Notes: generated from the sequence alone by a model not told the origin. DNA of 64,000 bases from Flavobacteriales bacterium (GCA_020635455.1 JACJZT010000006.1:62001-126000), one strand, 5' to 3'; positions 26,702-35,324 are shown, numbered from the stretch's first letter. Numbers and translations: made by a program.

Positions 26702-27157
26702 ATGAAAAAAATCATTCAAAGTATCGCTCTGACCTTTTTTATGTTTGGAGCTTATGTTTCTAATGCCCAGGTTGTTAGCGGAGGTACCACTTCCACTAAA
26801 TGTCAGGTGAGTTGTCCGTTTTCAAGTTGTTCTGCTACATGTACCGGAACCACCGGTGCAGCGATTTGCACTTGTGCATACGGATTTGCCACCTGCGGTT
26901 GTGGCGGAACTTCATCCAAATCAACCATTAGTAATCAACACAAGGCAAATCTCGATTTACTGGTTCATCATTTGAACAGTTTCAACAGTGTAACCTCTAT
27001 CAATTTAAGAATTAAGGTAGGTGAACTGATCACCCTGTCGGACAACCCGGAAGCTAATTTTAATCCATTGATCGATGAGATCCTGGAACTTTGTTATTCG
27101 CTTAATGCTTATGAAAAAAGCAGTTACAATAATTTCGTTCAAACTCTGATGCCTTAG
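26702..27157 (+). CDS. Secreted cysteine-rich small protein, unknown function
   Basis: 151 residues that I cannot assign to a family. Residues 1-22 are a clear signal peptide (MKKIIQSIALTFFMFGAYVSNA, cleaved before Gln23). A compact segment, residues 34-67, has eight cysteines at 34, 38, 43, 47, 56, 58, 65 and 67 among Gly, Ser and Thr, spaced CX3C-X4-CX3C-X8-CXC-X6-CXC. The rest (about 80-151) is helical-looking and has one more Cys at 131. The pattern suits disulfide bonds or metal binding in the periplasm. An intrinsic terminator follows 11 bases after the stop, and a thioredoxin-like gene comes next. It could be a structural, toxin-like or modified peptide; none is proven. Confidence 0.85.
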   Translation: MKKIIQSIALTFFMFGAYVSNAQVVSGGTTSTKCQVSCPFSSCSATCTGTTGAAICTCAYGFATCGCGGTSSKSTISNQHKANLDLLVHHLNSFNSVTSINLRIKVGELITLSDNPEANFNPLIDEILELCYSLNAYEKSSYNNFVQTLMP

Positions 27158-27168
27158 TATTCAAACGC

Positions 27169-27206
27169 AGGAGGGGGCTGAGACCGGCCTTCTCCTTTTA
27201 TTTTTA
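27169..27206 (+). terminator. Intrinsic terminator or attenuator after the Cys-rich gene
   Basis: The arms AGGAGGGGGC and GGCCTTCTCCT pair with two G-T wobbles around a loop of about six bases, then TTTTATTTTT. The next gene's ATG is only about ten bases further on, so the hairpin would set a lower transcript level for the downstream genes than for the small protein. Confidence 0.75.
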
Positions 27207-27216
27207 TCTGTTTAAT

Positions 27217-28209
27217 ATGAAAAGAAAAATTCTAGTTGGTATATGTTGTTGTGTATTGGTGCAGATCTGCTATTCCAAAACCCTTCAATTCAAAAATTTG
27301 TCCGGGGAGTTATTTTGGCTTTCCATAAAGTACTATAGTTGCGATACTCTCTTTGAAATTCCTCTTAAAAGAAGTACAGTTCAGGATTCCTTATATGATT
27401 TTGAAGAATCTTTCCGCAACTTTTCAGTGGTTCTTTTGAACGAGATCAAAAGTGAGCAGGTATCCTTTATGATCTATCTCGATTCGGATATCAATTTACT
27501 GGAGTTCGATCTTAAAAACCAGTCAAAGGGACCTTTAGAAATATTGAATAGTATGGAACTTAAGTCTTCAGGCCATTCCACATCTTTTTTAAATTATTTC
27601 AGATTCATGTATGTGTCTGCAATTCAGGGACGTGAATTGGATACGTCTAAAGCGATAGGAATTCTAAAAGGGTTTATCGATCAAAGACCGGATAATTATT
27701 TTGCCTGCTGGTTGCTGATGAATATAGCCGGAGATAAAAATAAAAATGAATACATCCATTGCAGAAGGTTGATCCATGATTGCCGTTTTGCAGAACGATA
27801 CTTTTTTCCAGGTTTTGGTTATTTGAATAAAAACAAATCTGCACCATCCTCAATCTCTTACGATACGTTTGTCGATTATCTCAATCAGAATTGTTTTCGG
27901 GATGTAGAGCATAAAATTCACTTTTATCCCGAAACCGATACCGCCATACTGATCTTTTGGGCCACCTGGTGTGGTCCTTGTGTTAAACAGATCTCAGAAT
28001 TAAGTTTGTCTCAGAAACGATCGAAGAAATTTTACTTTATCTCGGTTGATAAAGATGTGTTTAAAACAAAAACTTCAGCCTCTAAATTGGGTGTTTCAGG
28101 CCGATTGTATTTCGCTGATGCACAACTTTTGGAAAAGTTTGGTTTCAAATATCTTCCATTGCATGTAAAACTGATTCGAAAACCTAAACTGCTCTTGGTT
28201 GAAGAGTAA
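27217..28209 (+). CDS. TlpA/ResA-like thioredoxin-fold protein, secreted
   Basis: 330 residues. An N-terminal hydrophobic stretch (ILVGICCCVLVQICYS) looks like a signal peptide. Residues of about 20-225 are an uncharacterised extension, rich in aromatic residues and with several Cys. The C-terminal 90 residues are thioredoxin-like: AILIFWATWCGPCVKQISEL contains the CxxC redox pair (Cys-Gly-Pro-Cys), followed by KKFYFISVDKD and YLPLHVKLI with the cis-Pro position. In Bacteroidota such AhpC/TSA-TlpA proteins handle periplasmic disulfides. Its place directly after a nine-cysteine secreted protein suggests it acts on that protein, but this is inference. Confidence 0.88.
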   Translation: MKRKILVGICCCVLVQICYSKTLQFKNLSGELFWLSIKYYSCDTLFEIPLKRSTVQDSLYDFEESFRNFSVVLLNEIKSEQVSFMIYLDSDINLLEFDLKNQSKGPLEILNSMELKSSGHSTSFLNYFRFMYVSAIQGRELDTSKAIGILKGFIDQRPDNYFACWLLMNIAGDKNKNEYIHCRRLIHDCRFAERYFFPGFGYLNKNKSAPSSISYDTFVDYLNQNCFRDVEHKIHFYPETDTAILIFWATWCGPCVKQISELSLSQKRSKKFYFISVDKDVFKTKTSASKLGVSGRLYFADAQLLEKFGFKYLPLHVKLIRKPKLLLVEE

Positions 28210-28321
28210 AATACATCGGAGCATGTGTGAAGGACAATTTGAAAGAAATCGATTAGAGAATGGAATGATATTCATAGGCAACATATGTGCAGGAAACAAT
28301 ATGTTATTTATTCTTTAAACC

Positions 28322-28984
28322 GTGAAAATAACGGGCATATTCTTCCAACTGTTTTTTTTGTGTCAGATCACAATGGCTCAGAAAAACCATTTGTTTTGGA
28401 AGGATACCTTGTGTCAGAACAATTTGAAATTGAATTATACTCCAGTTCCATTTACGGCTTATGTACAAACACCTCCAATTTATGATTTTATAGGAATTAC
28501 ACTTATTCAGGTTTTTACTGGAATTGCGAGTAGCTCTAACGATTCTAATTTAAGCTTTACAAGATTGGTCAATGAATTCGGAAACTTATCCATTCTAACT
28601 TCCAGTCCATTAATCATACGAAAAAGTCTAAACCGTAAAAAAGTGTATTACAACGATTTTTTCGCAAAGGTTTCCGGAACAGTCCCAAATCAATCAGGCG
28701 AGATTGATGATTTATTGGGGAGCATAGGGTGCGGTATAAATACAAGCTTCTTATTGAGCGGAGATCTTAATAAGCTGCACTTTATCTTTCGTCATAAACT
28801 GGGAATGAGTGGCGGTAATTATCCCGGACTGTTTGTCGACAAGAGTAGGTATGTTTTTTATTATCAGAGCTTTCAATTTAGGATACGCTCTGTTAATGGA
28901 TCACTTGTATTTGATTTTCCTTTAGCCATTACCAAATTAAACGTTAAACCTGTGGTATCGGTTGCATATTTGCAGAAAATCTAG
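28322..28984 (+). CDS. Secreted protein of unrecognised family, paralogue 1
   Basis: 220 residues that I do not recognise. An N-terminal signal peptide (ITGIFFQLFFLCQITMAQ) is followed by FWKDTLCQNNLKLNYTP, PPIYDFIGITLIQVFTGIA, NLSFTRLVNEFGNLSI, VYYNDFFAKVSGTVP and the C-terminal alternating stretch FDFPLAITKLNVKPVVSVAYL. The same blocks occur in the gene at 29415. The alternation of polar and hydrophobic residues and the beta-rich look would suit a periplasmic or outer-membrane protein. It starts 112 bases after the thioredoxin gene on the same strand and may share its transcript. A shorter overlapping frame at 28285-28485 is not credible. Confidence 0.82.
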   Translation: MKITGIFFQLFFLCQITMAQKNHLFWKDTLCQNNLKLNYTPVPFTAYVQTPPIYDFIGITLIQVFTGIASSSNDSNLSFTRLVNEFGNLSILTSSPLIIRKSLNRKKVYYNDFFAKVSGTVPNQSGEIDDLLGSIGCGINTSFLLSGDLNKLHFIFRHKLGMSGGNYPGLFVDKSRYVFYYQSFQFRIRSVNGSLVFDFPLAITKLNVKPVVSVAYLQKI

Positions 28985-29414
28985 GATTCCATTCTTTAAA
29001 TTCAAAACATCTTCACTGTTTATTTTAGATTGAATTAATTTTTATTCTCTTCGCTTCTAAGACTATTTTTACGAATTAATTTAATTATTACCTGATTGTC
29101 ATAATAATATCATCTTGAGAGCGTTTAATGGAAGAAGATTTAATAAAATTTGGTTCTATTCCATTGGTTTAAATGAATTTCCGGCTTTATGGGTGTTCCC
29201 AAATAGTCTTCGTCAAAGAATAATATCCGTTATCTCTTAATTATGAATAACATACCCTGATGATTGTTTTGGTTAAGTGTGTAATGAATTTTTAAGGTTC
29301 AAGTATTTTGGAATCAATCCTTTACTGAATTCAAATTGACCTTTTCTGAATTGTATTCCTGTATAATCATCGCTTTTAACGAAATTAATATGTGTCTGCA
29401 CATTACAGTATATT
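28985..29414. other. 430-bp AT-rich intergenic gap between paralogues
   Basis: I see no open frame, RNA gene, repeat of the flanking paralogues or clear terminator here. It may hold the promoter for the second paralogue, but no exact TAnnTTTG element lies just upstream of 29415. Confidence 0.5.
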
Positions 29415-30110
29415 ATGTTACGAAAAATGATGATTTATACGATCTGTATCAAACTCTTTATCTTAGAAGGAGTTACACAGAAAATTAATCATTTTTGGAG
29501 AGATACTCTCTGTCAGAACAATCTAAAGATAAATTTTTCGCCCGAGTCTTCATCTACATCCTTGCAGGCACCACCGGTTTTTGATTTTATTCATAACACC
29601 ATGATTCAGGTATACACCGGAATTGCAGCTGAACAGAATGATACCAATCTAAGCTTCTCTACACTTGTAAATGGATTTGGAAACATTTCCATTCATACCT
29701 ATACACCGATTTTTATTTATCGATTTAAGTTAAAAAACATCGTTTATTATAACGATTTTTTTGCTCAGGCAACAGGTACCATTCCCGATCAAACCCAGAG
29801 TATGGAATCTACCATGCTTACCACCGGCATAGGCTTAAATTCAAGTTTTATCCTAAAAGGAGATCAAAATAGATTAAGTTTCTTTGTTAGACATAAATTT
29901 GGATTAAGTTACGGGGATTTTCCCGGCTTGATGCTAAACCCTAATAAAAAGATCCTTGTTTATCAATCCATGCATTTTCAGATGAACACTCCATCCGGAT
30001 CGGTATTTTTTGAAGTTCCGCTTATGGTATCGAGGATCAATATTGGTCCTTCGGTTGTTCTGGGTTATTACCGAAACCTTTCACCCTTTAAGAAAACTCC
30101 TAAAGTTTAG
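29415..30110 (+). CDS. Secreted protein of unrecognised family, paralogue 2
   Basis: 231 residues, clearly related to the product of the gene at 28322: NHFWRDTLCQNNLKINFSP, PPVFDFIHNTMIQVYTGIA, NLSFSTLVNGFGNISI, VYYNDFFAQATGTIP and FEVPLMVSRINIGPSVVLGYY line up block for block. The N terminus (MIYTICIKLFILEGVTQ) looks like a signal peptide, with alternative Met starts at codons 1, 5 and 6. The two genes are a tandem duplication that has diverged while keeping a Cys in DTLCQNN. Function is unknown; secretion is the only property I can support. The 430-bp spacer suggests separate expression. Confidence 0.82.
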   Translation: MLRKMMIYTICIKLFILEGVTQKINHFWRDTLCQNNLKINFSPESSSTSLQAPPVFDFIHNTMIQVYTGIAAEQNDTNLSFSTLVNGFGNISIHTYTPIFIYRFKLKNIVYYNDFFAQATGTIPDQTQSMESTMLTTGIGLNSSFILKGDQNRLSFFVRHKFGLSYGDFPGLMLNPNKKILVYQSMHFQMNTPSGSVFFEVPLMVSRINIGPSVVLGYYRNLSPFKKTPKV

Positions 30111-30147
30111 GATAATTTTAAGTTTAATGATTTTATGCAAGGGGACC

Positions 30148-30576
30148 TTATGGCCAGAAGAGGAGAATTGCTGCAACAATGAAAAGTGAGCTTAAATGGT
30201 AACCTGAATTGATCGCAAATAGTTTCCAGGAATTCTTGCTCCAAACCGTTGCGCCCAGTTCCCCCGGGAAGTAAAACCCGAGCCAGGTGAACAAGGCGGT
30301 GGAAAAAAGAATTCCTCCCTTGCTCATTTCATCCATATCCGGTACGTACGACCATGCTGCCATATTGTGCGCCAAAACCCATGCAAAAAAGAAATTTCCA
30401 ATTACCATAAATAACATACCTTTTATCAAAACCGATTTGTCGGGTTTTTCATTAGGGTCATATCCCATTTCTTTACCCCAGGCTTTTCCAAAAATAGGAG
30501 TATACCATAAGAACCCCCATACAAAGTTTACAACTACAGCTACTAAAATAGCTACCATGTTAATTTTTTCTTGCAT
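30148..30576 (-). CDS. DUF1761-family membrane protein
   Basis: 142 residues with four membrane spans: NMVAILVAVVVNFVWGFLWY, IKGMLFMVIGNFFFAWVL, GILFSTALFTWLGFYFP and GYHLSSLFIVAAILLFW. The WGFLWYTPIFGKAWGKEMG segment after the first span and the later GATVWSKNSWKLFAIN are hallmarks of DUF1761 proteins. Their biochemical role is not established. It stands alone on the minus strand between the secreted paralogues and a T9SS cargo gene. The 247-bp region upstream (30577-30823) holds a lone 10-bp palindrome, TGAACGTTCA at 30606, and is otherwise AT-rich. Confidence 0.88.
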   Translation of the reverse strand: MQEKINMVAILVAVVVNFVWGFLWYTPIFGKAWGKEMGYDPNEKPDKSVLIKGMLFMVIGNFFFAWVLAHNMAAWSYVPDMDEMSKGGILFSTALFTWLGFYFPGELGATVWSKNSWKLFAINSGYHLSSLFIVAAILLFWP

Positions 30577-30807
30577 ATCTGTTTAATTAGGTTTTTTAAT
30601 ATTCATGAACGTTCAGTTTGTACCGGATCATTGGGAGAATGACTATATATTTTTATGGGAAATAAAATGAAATATTTATCGAATAAAATATATTTGGTCA
30701 ATAAATTGAAAGTTTTTAATGACAATGTTTTTAAGGTGTTGATTATGAGCGATCCCAAAAAAATGTTTCCATAAATTTTATTATTATGACTGAAATAAAA
30801 TATGACT

Positions 30808-30815
30808 TATTTTTG
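30808..30815 (+). promoter_or_regulatory. Candidate -7 element for the T9SS cargo gene
   Basis: TATTTTTG matches TAnnTTTG, eight bases before the ATG at 30824. No TTTG -33 box is evident, so support is weak. Confidence 0.3.
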
Positions 30816-30823
30816 TTCAAAAC

Positions 30824-32209
30824 ATGAACAAACAAACTTTACTTTTAGCCTTGATCATTGGAATCCCATTTGTTTCAATATCACAAACCAAATACGGTGA
30901 TGGTTCAATGGAATTGAAATCAGAATATAAAGAATTCTGGGACCCAAACACCACAAAATACATACCCCTCGACTCAAGCATTTATGAGCACGACGCTCAG
31001 GGTAGAATGACCAATAAACTTCAGCACAGGTTTGACAAAAATTCAGACTCTTGGATTCCTTACTATGTGTATCACGCTGTTTACGATTCAAAAGGAAATA
31101 ACATTTCGTATGTTGATTCAAATTTGCTATCTGCTGAATTTGGAAATCGTTACAGGATCAACTATGAATATGACCAAAACAATAATATGGTCAAATTTAT
31201 TGAGTACAACTGGGATGAAAACAGCTCTGACTGGGTGCCATCTCAGCGTGGAACATCAACCTACACTTCTTCAAACAAGGAAAGTTCCGACTTGCGGGAA
31301 AGGTATGATGCGCAGAAAGGTCAATGGGTAAATTCAGTTCTGAGGTCTTATACCTTTAACGGCAACGATGATCTGATCTTTTACATTAAACAAAATTATA
31401 ATGAAAGCATCATGAAGTGGGAGGATAATTATAAAGTTATAAACTATGTAAATTCAAACCAAACCGATGATAGTGTTATCTATCAAAAGTTTGATCTTAT
31501 CAAAAGTGAATGGGTCAATGACTTCAGGTATATCTATACTTATAATCAGGGAAATAGACTTCTAAGCAGAACAGAGTATAAGTGGATTAATAATATTTGG
31601 AAACTTTCTTATAATAGAAGATATTCCTATACCGCTGATAATCAGTATACCTCAGAGGAATATGATGTCTGGGATGATCTGACTTCGAAATTGATACCTT
31701 ATTCAAAAAGTGGGAATCAGTATAACTCAAAACTATGGGTAATACAAGATTCATCCTTTAAATACAATAAATCAATATCATCCTTTGAACCAACTAACCG
31801 ATACAGATATTTTTACAATCAAAATGGATATCAATACATGGGAGTAAGTGAAAGTTACAATACATCAAACGGTGTATGGCAAAATCCTGGAAACGTATTT
31901 TACCGCTATGTATCCAAGCCTGTTAATTCCGATAATAATGTACTATTTAATTATCAGGGTTTCAAGATCTTCCCGAATCCTGTCATCGGAACTTTTGTTA
32001 TCGAACAGGTCACACCGGATTTAAAAAAATGTACTGTTAAAATCAGGGACCAGTCGGGATGTTTGATAAAAACATTGCTTGATAAGGATATATTTCCCCA
32101 AACCGGTTTGTACCTTAGCAAAGATGAAATTCGTTTGACACCTGGTTTATACTATATAGATATACAATCCGAAAACGGAAATCAGGTCCTTAAATTAGGT
32201 GTAAATTAG
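30824..32209 (+). CDS. Secreted repeat protein with T9SS type A sorting domain
   Basis: 461 residues. A short signal peptide (LLLALIIGIPFVSISQ) is followed by about 350 residues of loosely repeated units of roughly 40-45 residues, each with a W near the end and Tyr-rich YxYD/N-N-G turns (for example INYEYDQNNNMVKFIEYNW and YIYTYNQGNRLLSRTEYKW). These resemble YD-type beta repeats. The last 80 residues are a type IX secretion sorting domain: FKIFPNPVIGTFVIE, then VKIRDQSG and LTPGLYYIDI, ending in the beta strand QVLKLGVN. The protein should be exported by T9SS and attached to the cell surface or released. Its role is unknown. Confidence 0.92.
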   Translation: MNKQTLLLALIIGIPFVSISQTKYGDGSMELKSEYKEFWDPNTTKYIPLDSSIYEHDAQGRMTNKLQHRFDKNSDSWIPYYVYHAVYDSKGNNISYVDSNLLSAEFGNRYRINYEYDQNNNMVKFIEYNWDENSSDWVPSQRGTSTYTSSNKESSDLRERYDAQKGQWVNSVLRSYTFNGNDDLIFYIKQNYNESIMKWEDNYKVINYVNSNQTDDSVIYQKFDLIKSEWVNDFRYIYTYNQGNRLLSRTEYKWINNIWKLSYNRRYSYTADNQYTSEEYDVWDDLTSKLIPYSKSGNQYNSKLWVIQDSSFKYNKSISSFEPTNRYRYFYNQNGYQYMGVSESYNTSNGVWQNPGNVFYRYVSKPVNSDNNVLFNYQGFKIFPNPVIGTFVIEQVTPDLKKCTVKIRDQSGCLIKTLLDKDIFPQTGLYLSKDEIRLTPGLYYIDIQSENGNQVLKLGVN

Positions 32210-32232
32210 AAATTCGATTTTGGACAAACACA

Positions 32233-33174
32233 TCAATTGTGCTCGTTTAGAATTGCATCTTCAGTTTCGTTTATGCGGCCAACGTTAACACTTGTACCAT
32301 TTGTTTCCTGCTGAATGATGTAAGCAAATTTCTCTCCCCATTTTATTTCATCAGCCTTGTAGGAGGATCTTGAATATACCGTTTGCGAAAAGGACTCATC
32401 AAAAGCTCTTATAAGAATTATGAATTCAACATCCTTTTCATGCATTGTTTTTTCGGTGAAATGATAAAGTGGACTTTCCGGATTAATAGGGTGTACAATT
32501 GTCCATGTTGAGGCAAAAAACACAACTTTTGCCCTTTCCAGATCCAGTGAATAAAAATCTCTCAGATCAGAATTTTCTCTTTTTATAGATAGATTAACGT
32601 TAACTTCAACCTCAAGTAATTGGTTTTTACGCGGGTTTATCACCCTGAACATAAAAGCATTGATATCGCGGTAGGGGCCAATTACCGCTAATTTGCTGTA
32701 TATGATCTTAGCAGAAGGTTTTGAGAACCTTCCATATAAAAGCCCTGTTGCAAGTGCAAAACCAAGCAAACCCATCATGGATTCAATGGCTGCCACAATG
32801 TTGGCTAAGGTGCCAACGGGTGAAATCCTTCCATACCCGAGGGTTGTGATGGTCTGTGAACTGAAAAAAAATGCTTCAAGAAATTTATCGAAGGTTGTTT
32901 CTGCAATTATTCCGGCTAGATGTTCAACTCCGATCAACAGGTATAGGGACGCAAAGATGAGATTGATCAAAAAATAAAATAACACGATTATTCCCAGAAA
33001 TTTTAGCCAGGACATGGTGATCAGTGAATGAAAGAAATTCACTCTTTCAAAAAAGGGAAGATGGGTTTTGCGGATATTGAAGGAGCCGTCTTTGTTCAAA
33101 GTACGGAAAGTTCCCGAACTGGCTCTGCTTCCTAATCCAAAGTCACTGTATTTTTCTTTCGTTTTTTTTGACAT
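32233..33174 (-). CDS. KirBac-type inward-rectifier potassium channel
   Basis: 313 residues from the ATG at 33174 (MSKKTKEKYSDFGLG); the frame extends 16 codons further, but through a promoter-like element. It starts with the slide-helix region LPFFERVNFFHSLITMSWLK. Two membrane helices flank the pore loop FFFSSQTITTLGYGRISPVG, whose TLGYG is the K+ selectivity filter. LLYGRFSKPSAKI leads into the cytoplasmic immunoglobulin-like Kir domain (LSIKRENSDLRDFYSLDLER, IVHPINPESPLY). The layout matches KirBac3.1-like channels. It conducts potassium across the inner membrane. It stands alone, divergent from a small lipoprotein gene. Confidence 0.94.
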   Translation of the reverse strand: MSKKTKEKYSDFGLGSRASSGTFRTLNKDGSFNIRKTHLPFFERVNFFHSLITMSWLKFLGIIVLFYFLINLIFASLYLLIGVEHLAGIIAETTFDKFLEAFFFSSQTITTLGYGRISPVGTLANIVAAIESMMGLLGFALATGLLYGRFSKPSAKIIYSKLAVIGPYRDINAFMFRVINPRKNQLLEVEVNVNLSIKRENSDLRDFYSLDLERAKVVFFASTWTIVHPINPESPLYHFTEKTMHEKDVEFIILIRAFDESFSQTVYSRSSYKADEIKWGEKFAYIIQQETNGTSVNVGRINETEDAILNEHN

Positions 33175-33219
33175 TTTGTATTTTTTTGATCCTAAAGTTC
33201 CCGAAACGCAATCGCTGAA

Positions 33220-33252
33220 CAAAATTAGGAATGAATGTTATTTCAATTCAAA
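33220..33252 (-). promoter_or_regulatory. Candidate promoter of the KirBac channel gene
   Basis: On the minus strand, TTTG (33252-33249), 21 bases, TAATTTTG (33227-33220). Both boxes match the Bacteroidota consensus, with a slightly long spacer. It supports the start at 33174 over 33222. Confidence 0.5.
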
Positions 33253-33346
33253 AAAAATAAAATTGTTTACGTATTGAAAATATTCAGTGAATTTCAATTT
33301 ATAAACAAACATTTGCTGCCGGCATAAAATAAAGTAATTTGCCTGA

Positions 33347-33733
33347 ATGAAGTCAGGATTTAAATTGATCTTTCTCACCGGCCTTTTTAGTTGCAACCTT
33401 ATGGTTAATAAAAGTGAGCCGGATGGTGGACCCTGCAGTTACCTAAGAGATACTTTGCCTGTTGAAGTAATTGGAATTGAGCAAATTGGTGACTCTTTGT
33501 ACGATCTTCGGCTGGTTGTAAAACGAGGAGAAGATGCTGCATTTGAAAGTGATTCATTTAGCATTTATCAAATGCTTAACCGTTTCGTATCAAAGAATGA
33601 AATGGATAACTTGTCCATCAAAAAAGGAACTTATTTAAGCCAGGAGGTAATGGATATAACCAGTGGAAGTTGCAACGATCACATTGAAAACTTTTTGCTT
33701 AAGCCTTTTACTAAAAAGAGTTCTGAAAAATGA
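33347..33733 (+). CDS. Small lipoprotein, unknown function
   Basis: 128 residues. KLIFLTGLFSCNL is a lipoprotein signal peptide with the modified Cys at about residue 16. The mature part is mixed alpha/beta with a Cys near each end (GGPCSYLRDTL and SGSCNDHIENF) that could form a disulfide. The short conserved-looking phrases VEVIGIEQIGDSLYDLRLVVKRG and FLLKPFTKKS do not let me name a family. It is a single gene between the channel and the symporter, convergent with the latter. Confidence 0.72.
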   Translation: MKSGFKLIFLTGLFSCNLMVNKSEPDGGPCSYLRDTLPVEVIGIEQIGDSLYDLRLVVKRGEDAAFESDSFSIYQMLNRFVSKNEMDNLSIKKGTYLSQEVMDITSGSCNDHIENFLLKPFTKKSSEK

Positions 33734-33816
33734 AAACATTTCCATTTTAGATTGGATAATTTATAATTACCCCGACACCTCAAACGATTGACTCTTAAAC
33801 GATGTTTTTTTGAAGA

Positions 33817-35247
33817 TTACTCAGTTGCCAACTGATCTTCTGTGATTTCATCTTCACCTTCCATCGTAGCCACTACCTTTGATACGGCTGTATCTCCGGT
33901 AACATTAACAACCGTTCGGCACATATCCAGTATTCGGTCTACGGGAAAAATAATGGCGATCCATGCAGGATTCAAACCCACCGATTGCAAAACAAGGATC
34001 ATCATGATCAACCCCGCGCTGGGAACTGCCGATGCCCCAATGGAAGCAATAGTGGCCGTTGAAACGATTTGCAATTGTTGTGCGAAGGAGAGGTCAACAA
34101 GATGAAATTGTGCCAGAAATACTACAGCCACAGAAATATACAAACTTGTACCGTCCATATTTACAGTAGCTCCGATAGGTAACACAAAACTGCTGATTTG
34201 TTTCGGAACTTTAAGGTTGTTGTTTACGCACTCCATGGTTACCGGAAGTGTTGCTGCACTCGAACTGGTAGAAAAGGCAACTGTTTGAGCCTTGCCTATT
34301 GCCCTGAAGAAACCTGAATAAGATACTTTTGCCCTGAAAATACGAAGAAACAGAGGGTAAAACAAAAATATCATTATCCCTAATCCCAGAAGTACGACAA
34401 GGGAATAAATTCCAAGACCTTCAAAAATTTTAAGGATCTTTTTTGGGTCATTCGGGGCCATTTCCGACATTTTACCGGCAAGAAGCGCAAACACAAAAAA
34501 GGGTGCTGCCTTCATTACCACATCGATCATTTTTAAAAATACCTCATTAAAACCATCAAACATTCTTATTAAGGGTTCGGCTTTAAGTGGTTCTATCATA
34601 ACCAAAACAGCACCAAAAAGAATGGCGAAAAAAATTATCTGAAGCATAAAACCTTTTCCGCTAAGTGCGTCGAAAATATTACTGGGTACTATATCCACAA
34701 GTAACTGCAGTGGTCCTTGTTCACTAAAGTCTTTGGTATTTTTTTCACTATTGGCCAGCCGGTCGTTAGGGTCGGTTTCAGATTTCTCCTGATGGCGAAT
34801 CGCATTTACCTTTTCTTCAAATTCAGGTTTACTTAAATAATTCTGTTGATCGGGAATTTTTACTTTATTCTCATTTGCCCACAATTCGTAATGAATCCTG
34901 TTATCGGTCCGTAAACTCAGATCTACTTTTTCACCGGGTTTTATAACATTGACCAGTATTAATCCCAGACTTACAGCGATCAGGGTTGTTGATATATAGA
35001 GACCAAGTGTTTTAAAACCCACTCTTCCCAATTTTCGGATATCTGCAATTTCGGAAACACCTTTAATGATCGAGAAAAGAATAAGAGGAATTGCAATTAG
35101 TTTTAAAAGGTTAATGAAAATGGTTCCAAATGGACCTATCCAGTCAATTGTAAATTGACTCCAGCCTACTGAACTTGAAAAGATCGCCCAGATAACACCC
35201 AGGATAAGACCAATTATTATTTTCCAGTGAAGTGCCAGTTTTCTCAT
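33817..35247 (-). CDS. Dicarboxylate/amino acid:cation symporter (SDF/DAACS family)
   Basis: 476 residues from the ATG at 35247 (MRKLALHWKI); an ATG 11 codons earlier is also in frame. Family signatures are clear: FSTSSSAATLPVTME is the serine-rich HP1 loop, VNMDGTSLY the TM7 NMDGT motif, ASIGASAVPSAGLIMM HP2, and DRILDMCRTVVNVTGD the TM8 substrate-binding Asp/Arg region. It should import glutamate, aspartate or C4-dicarboxylates with Na+ or H+. Unusual is a polar insert of about 80 residues between GEKVDLSLR and DIVPSNIFDAL, between TM3 and TM5, enlarging the external loop as in some Bacteroidota and animal homologues. Confidence 0.95.
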   Translation of the reverse strand: MRKLALHWKIIIGLILGVIWAIFSSSVGWSQFTIDWIGPFGTIFINLLKLIAIPLILFSIIKGVSEIADIRKLGRVGFKTLGLYISTTLIAVSLGLILVNVIKPGEKVDLSLRTDNRIHYELWANENKVKIPDQQNYLSKPEFEEKVNAIRHQEKSETDPNDRLANSEKNTKDFSEQGPLQLLVDIVPSNIFDALSGKGFMLQIIFFAILFGAVLVMIEPLKAEPLIRMFDGFNEVFLKMIDVVMKAAPFFVFALLAGKMSEMAPNDPKKILKIFEGLGIYSLVVLLGLGIMIFLFYPLFLRIFRAKVSYSGFFRAIGKAQTVAFSTSSSAATLPVTMECVNNNLKVPKQISSFVLPIGATVNMDGTSLYISVAVVFLAQFHLVDLSFAQQLQIVSTATIASIGASAVPSAGLIMMILVLQSVGLNPAWIAIIFPVDRILDMCRTVVNVTGDTAVSKVVATMEGEDEITEDQLATE

Positions 35248-35324
35248 TTGCAGCTTATTTCTGTGCAAGGTTAAAGCCAATCAACTGTTCATGCAAATAA
35301 TTTTTCGTTTAGGGTACTTTCTTG

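Noticed and set aside
28285..28485. A 66-codon plus-strand frame overlapping the start of the first secreted paralogue
   Set aside because: It shares the DNA of the signal-peptide gene in another frame; only the 28322 frame has a signal peptide and a paralogue.
30606..30615. TGAACGTTCA palindrome upstream of the DUF1761 gene
   Set aside because: A 10-bp palindrome is expected by chance in a window this size, and I found no second copy or regulator beside it.
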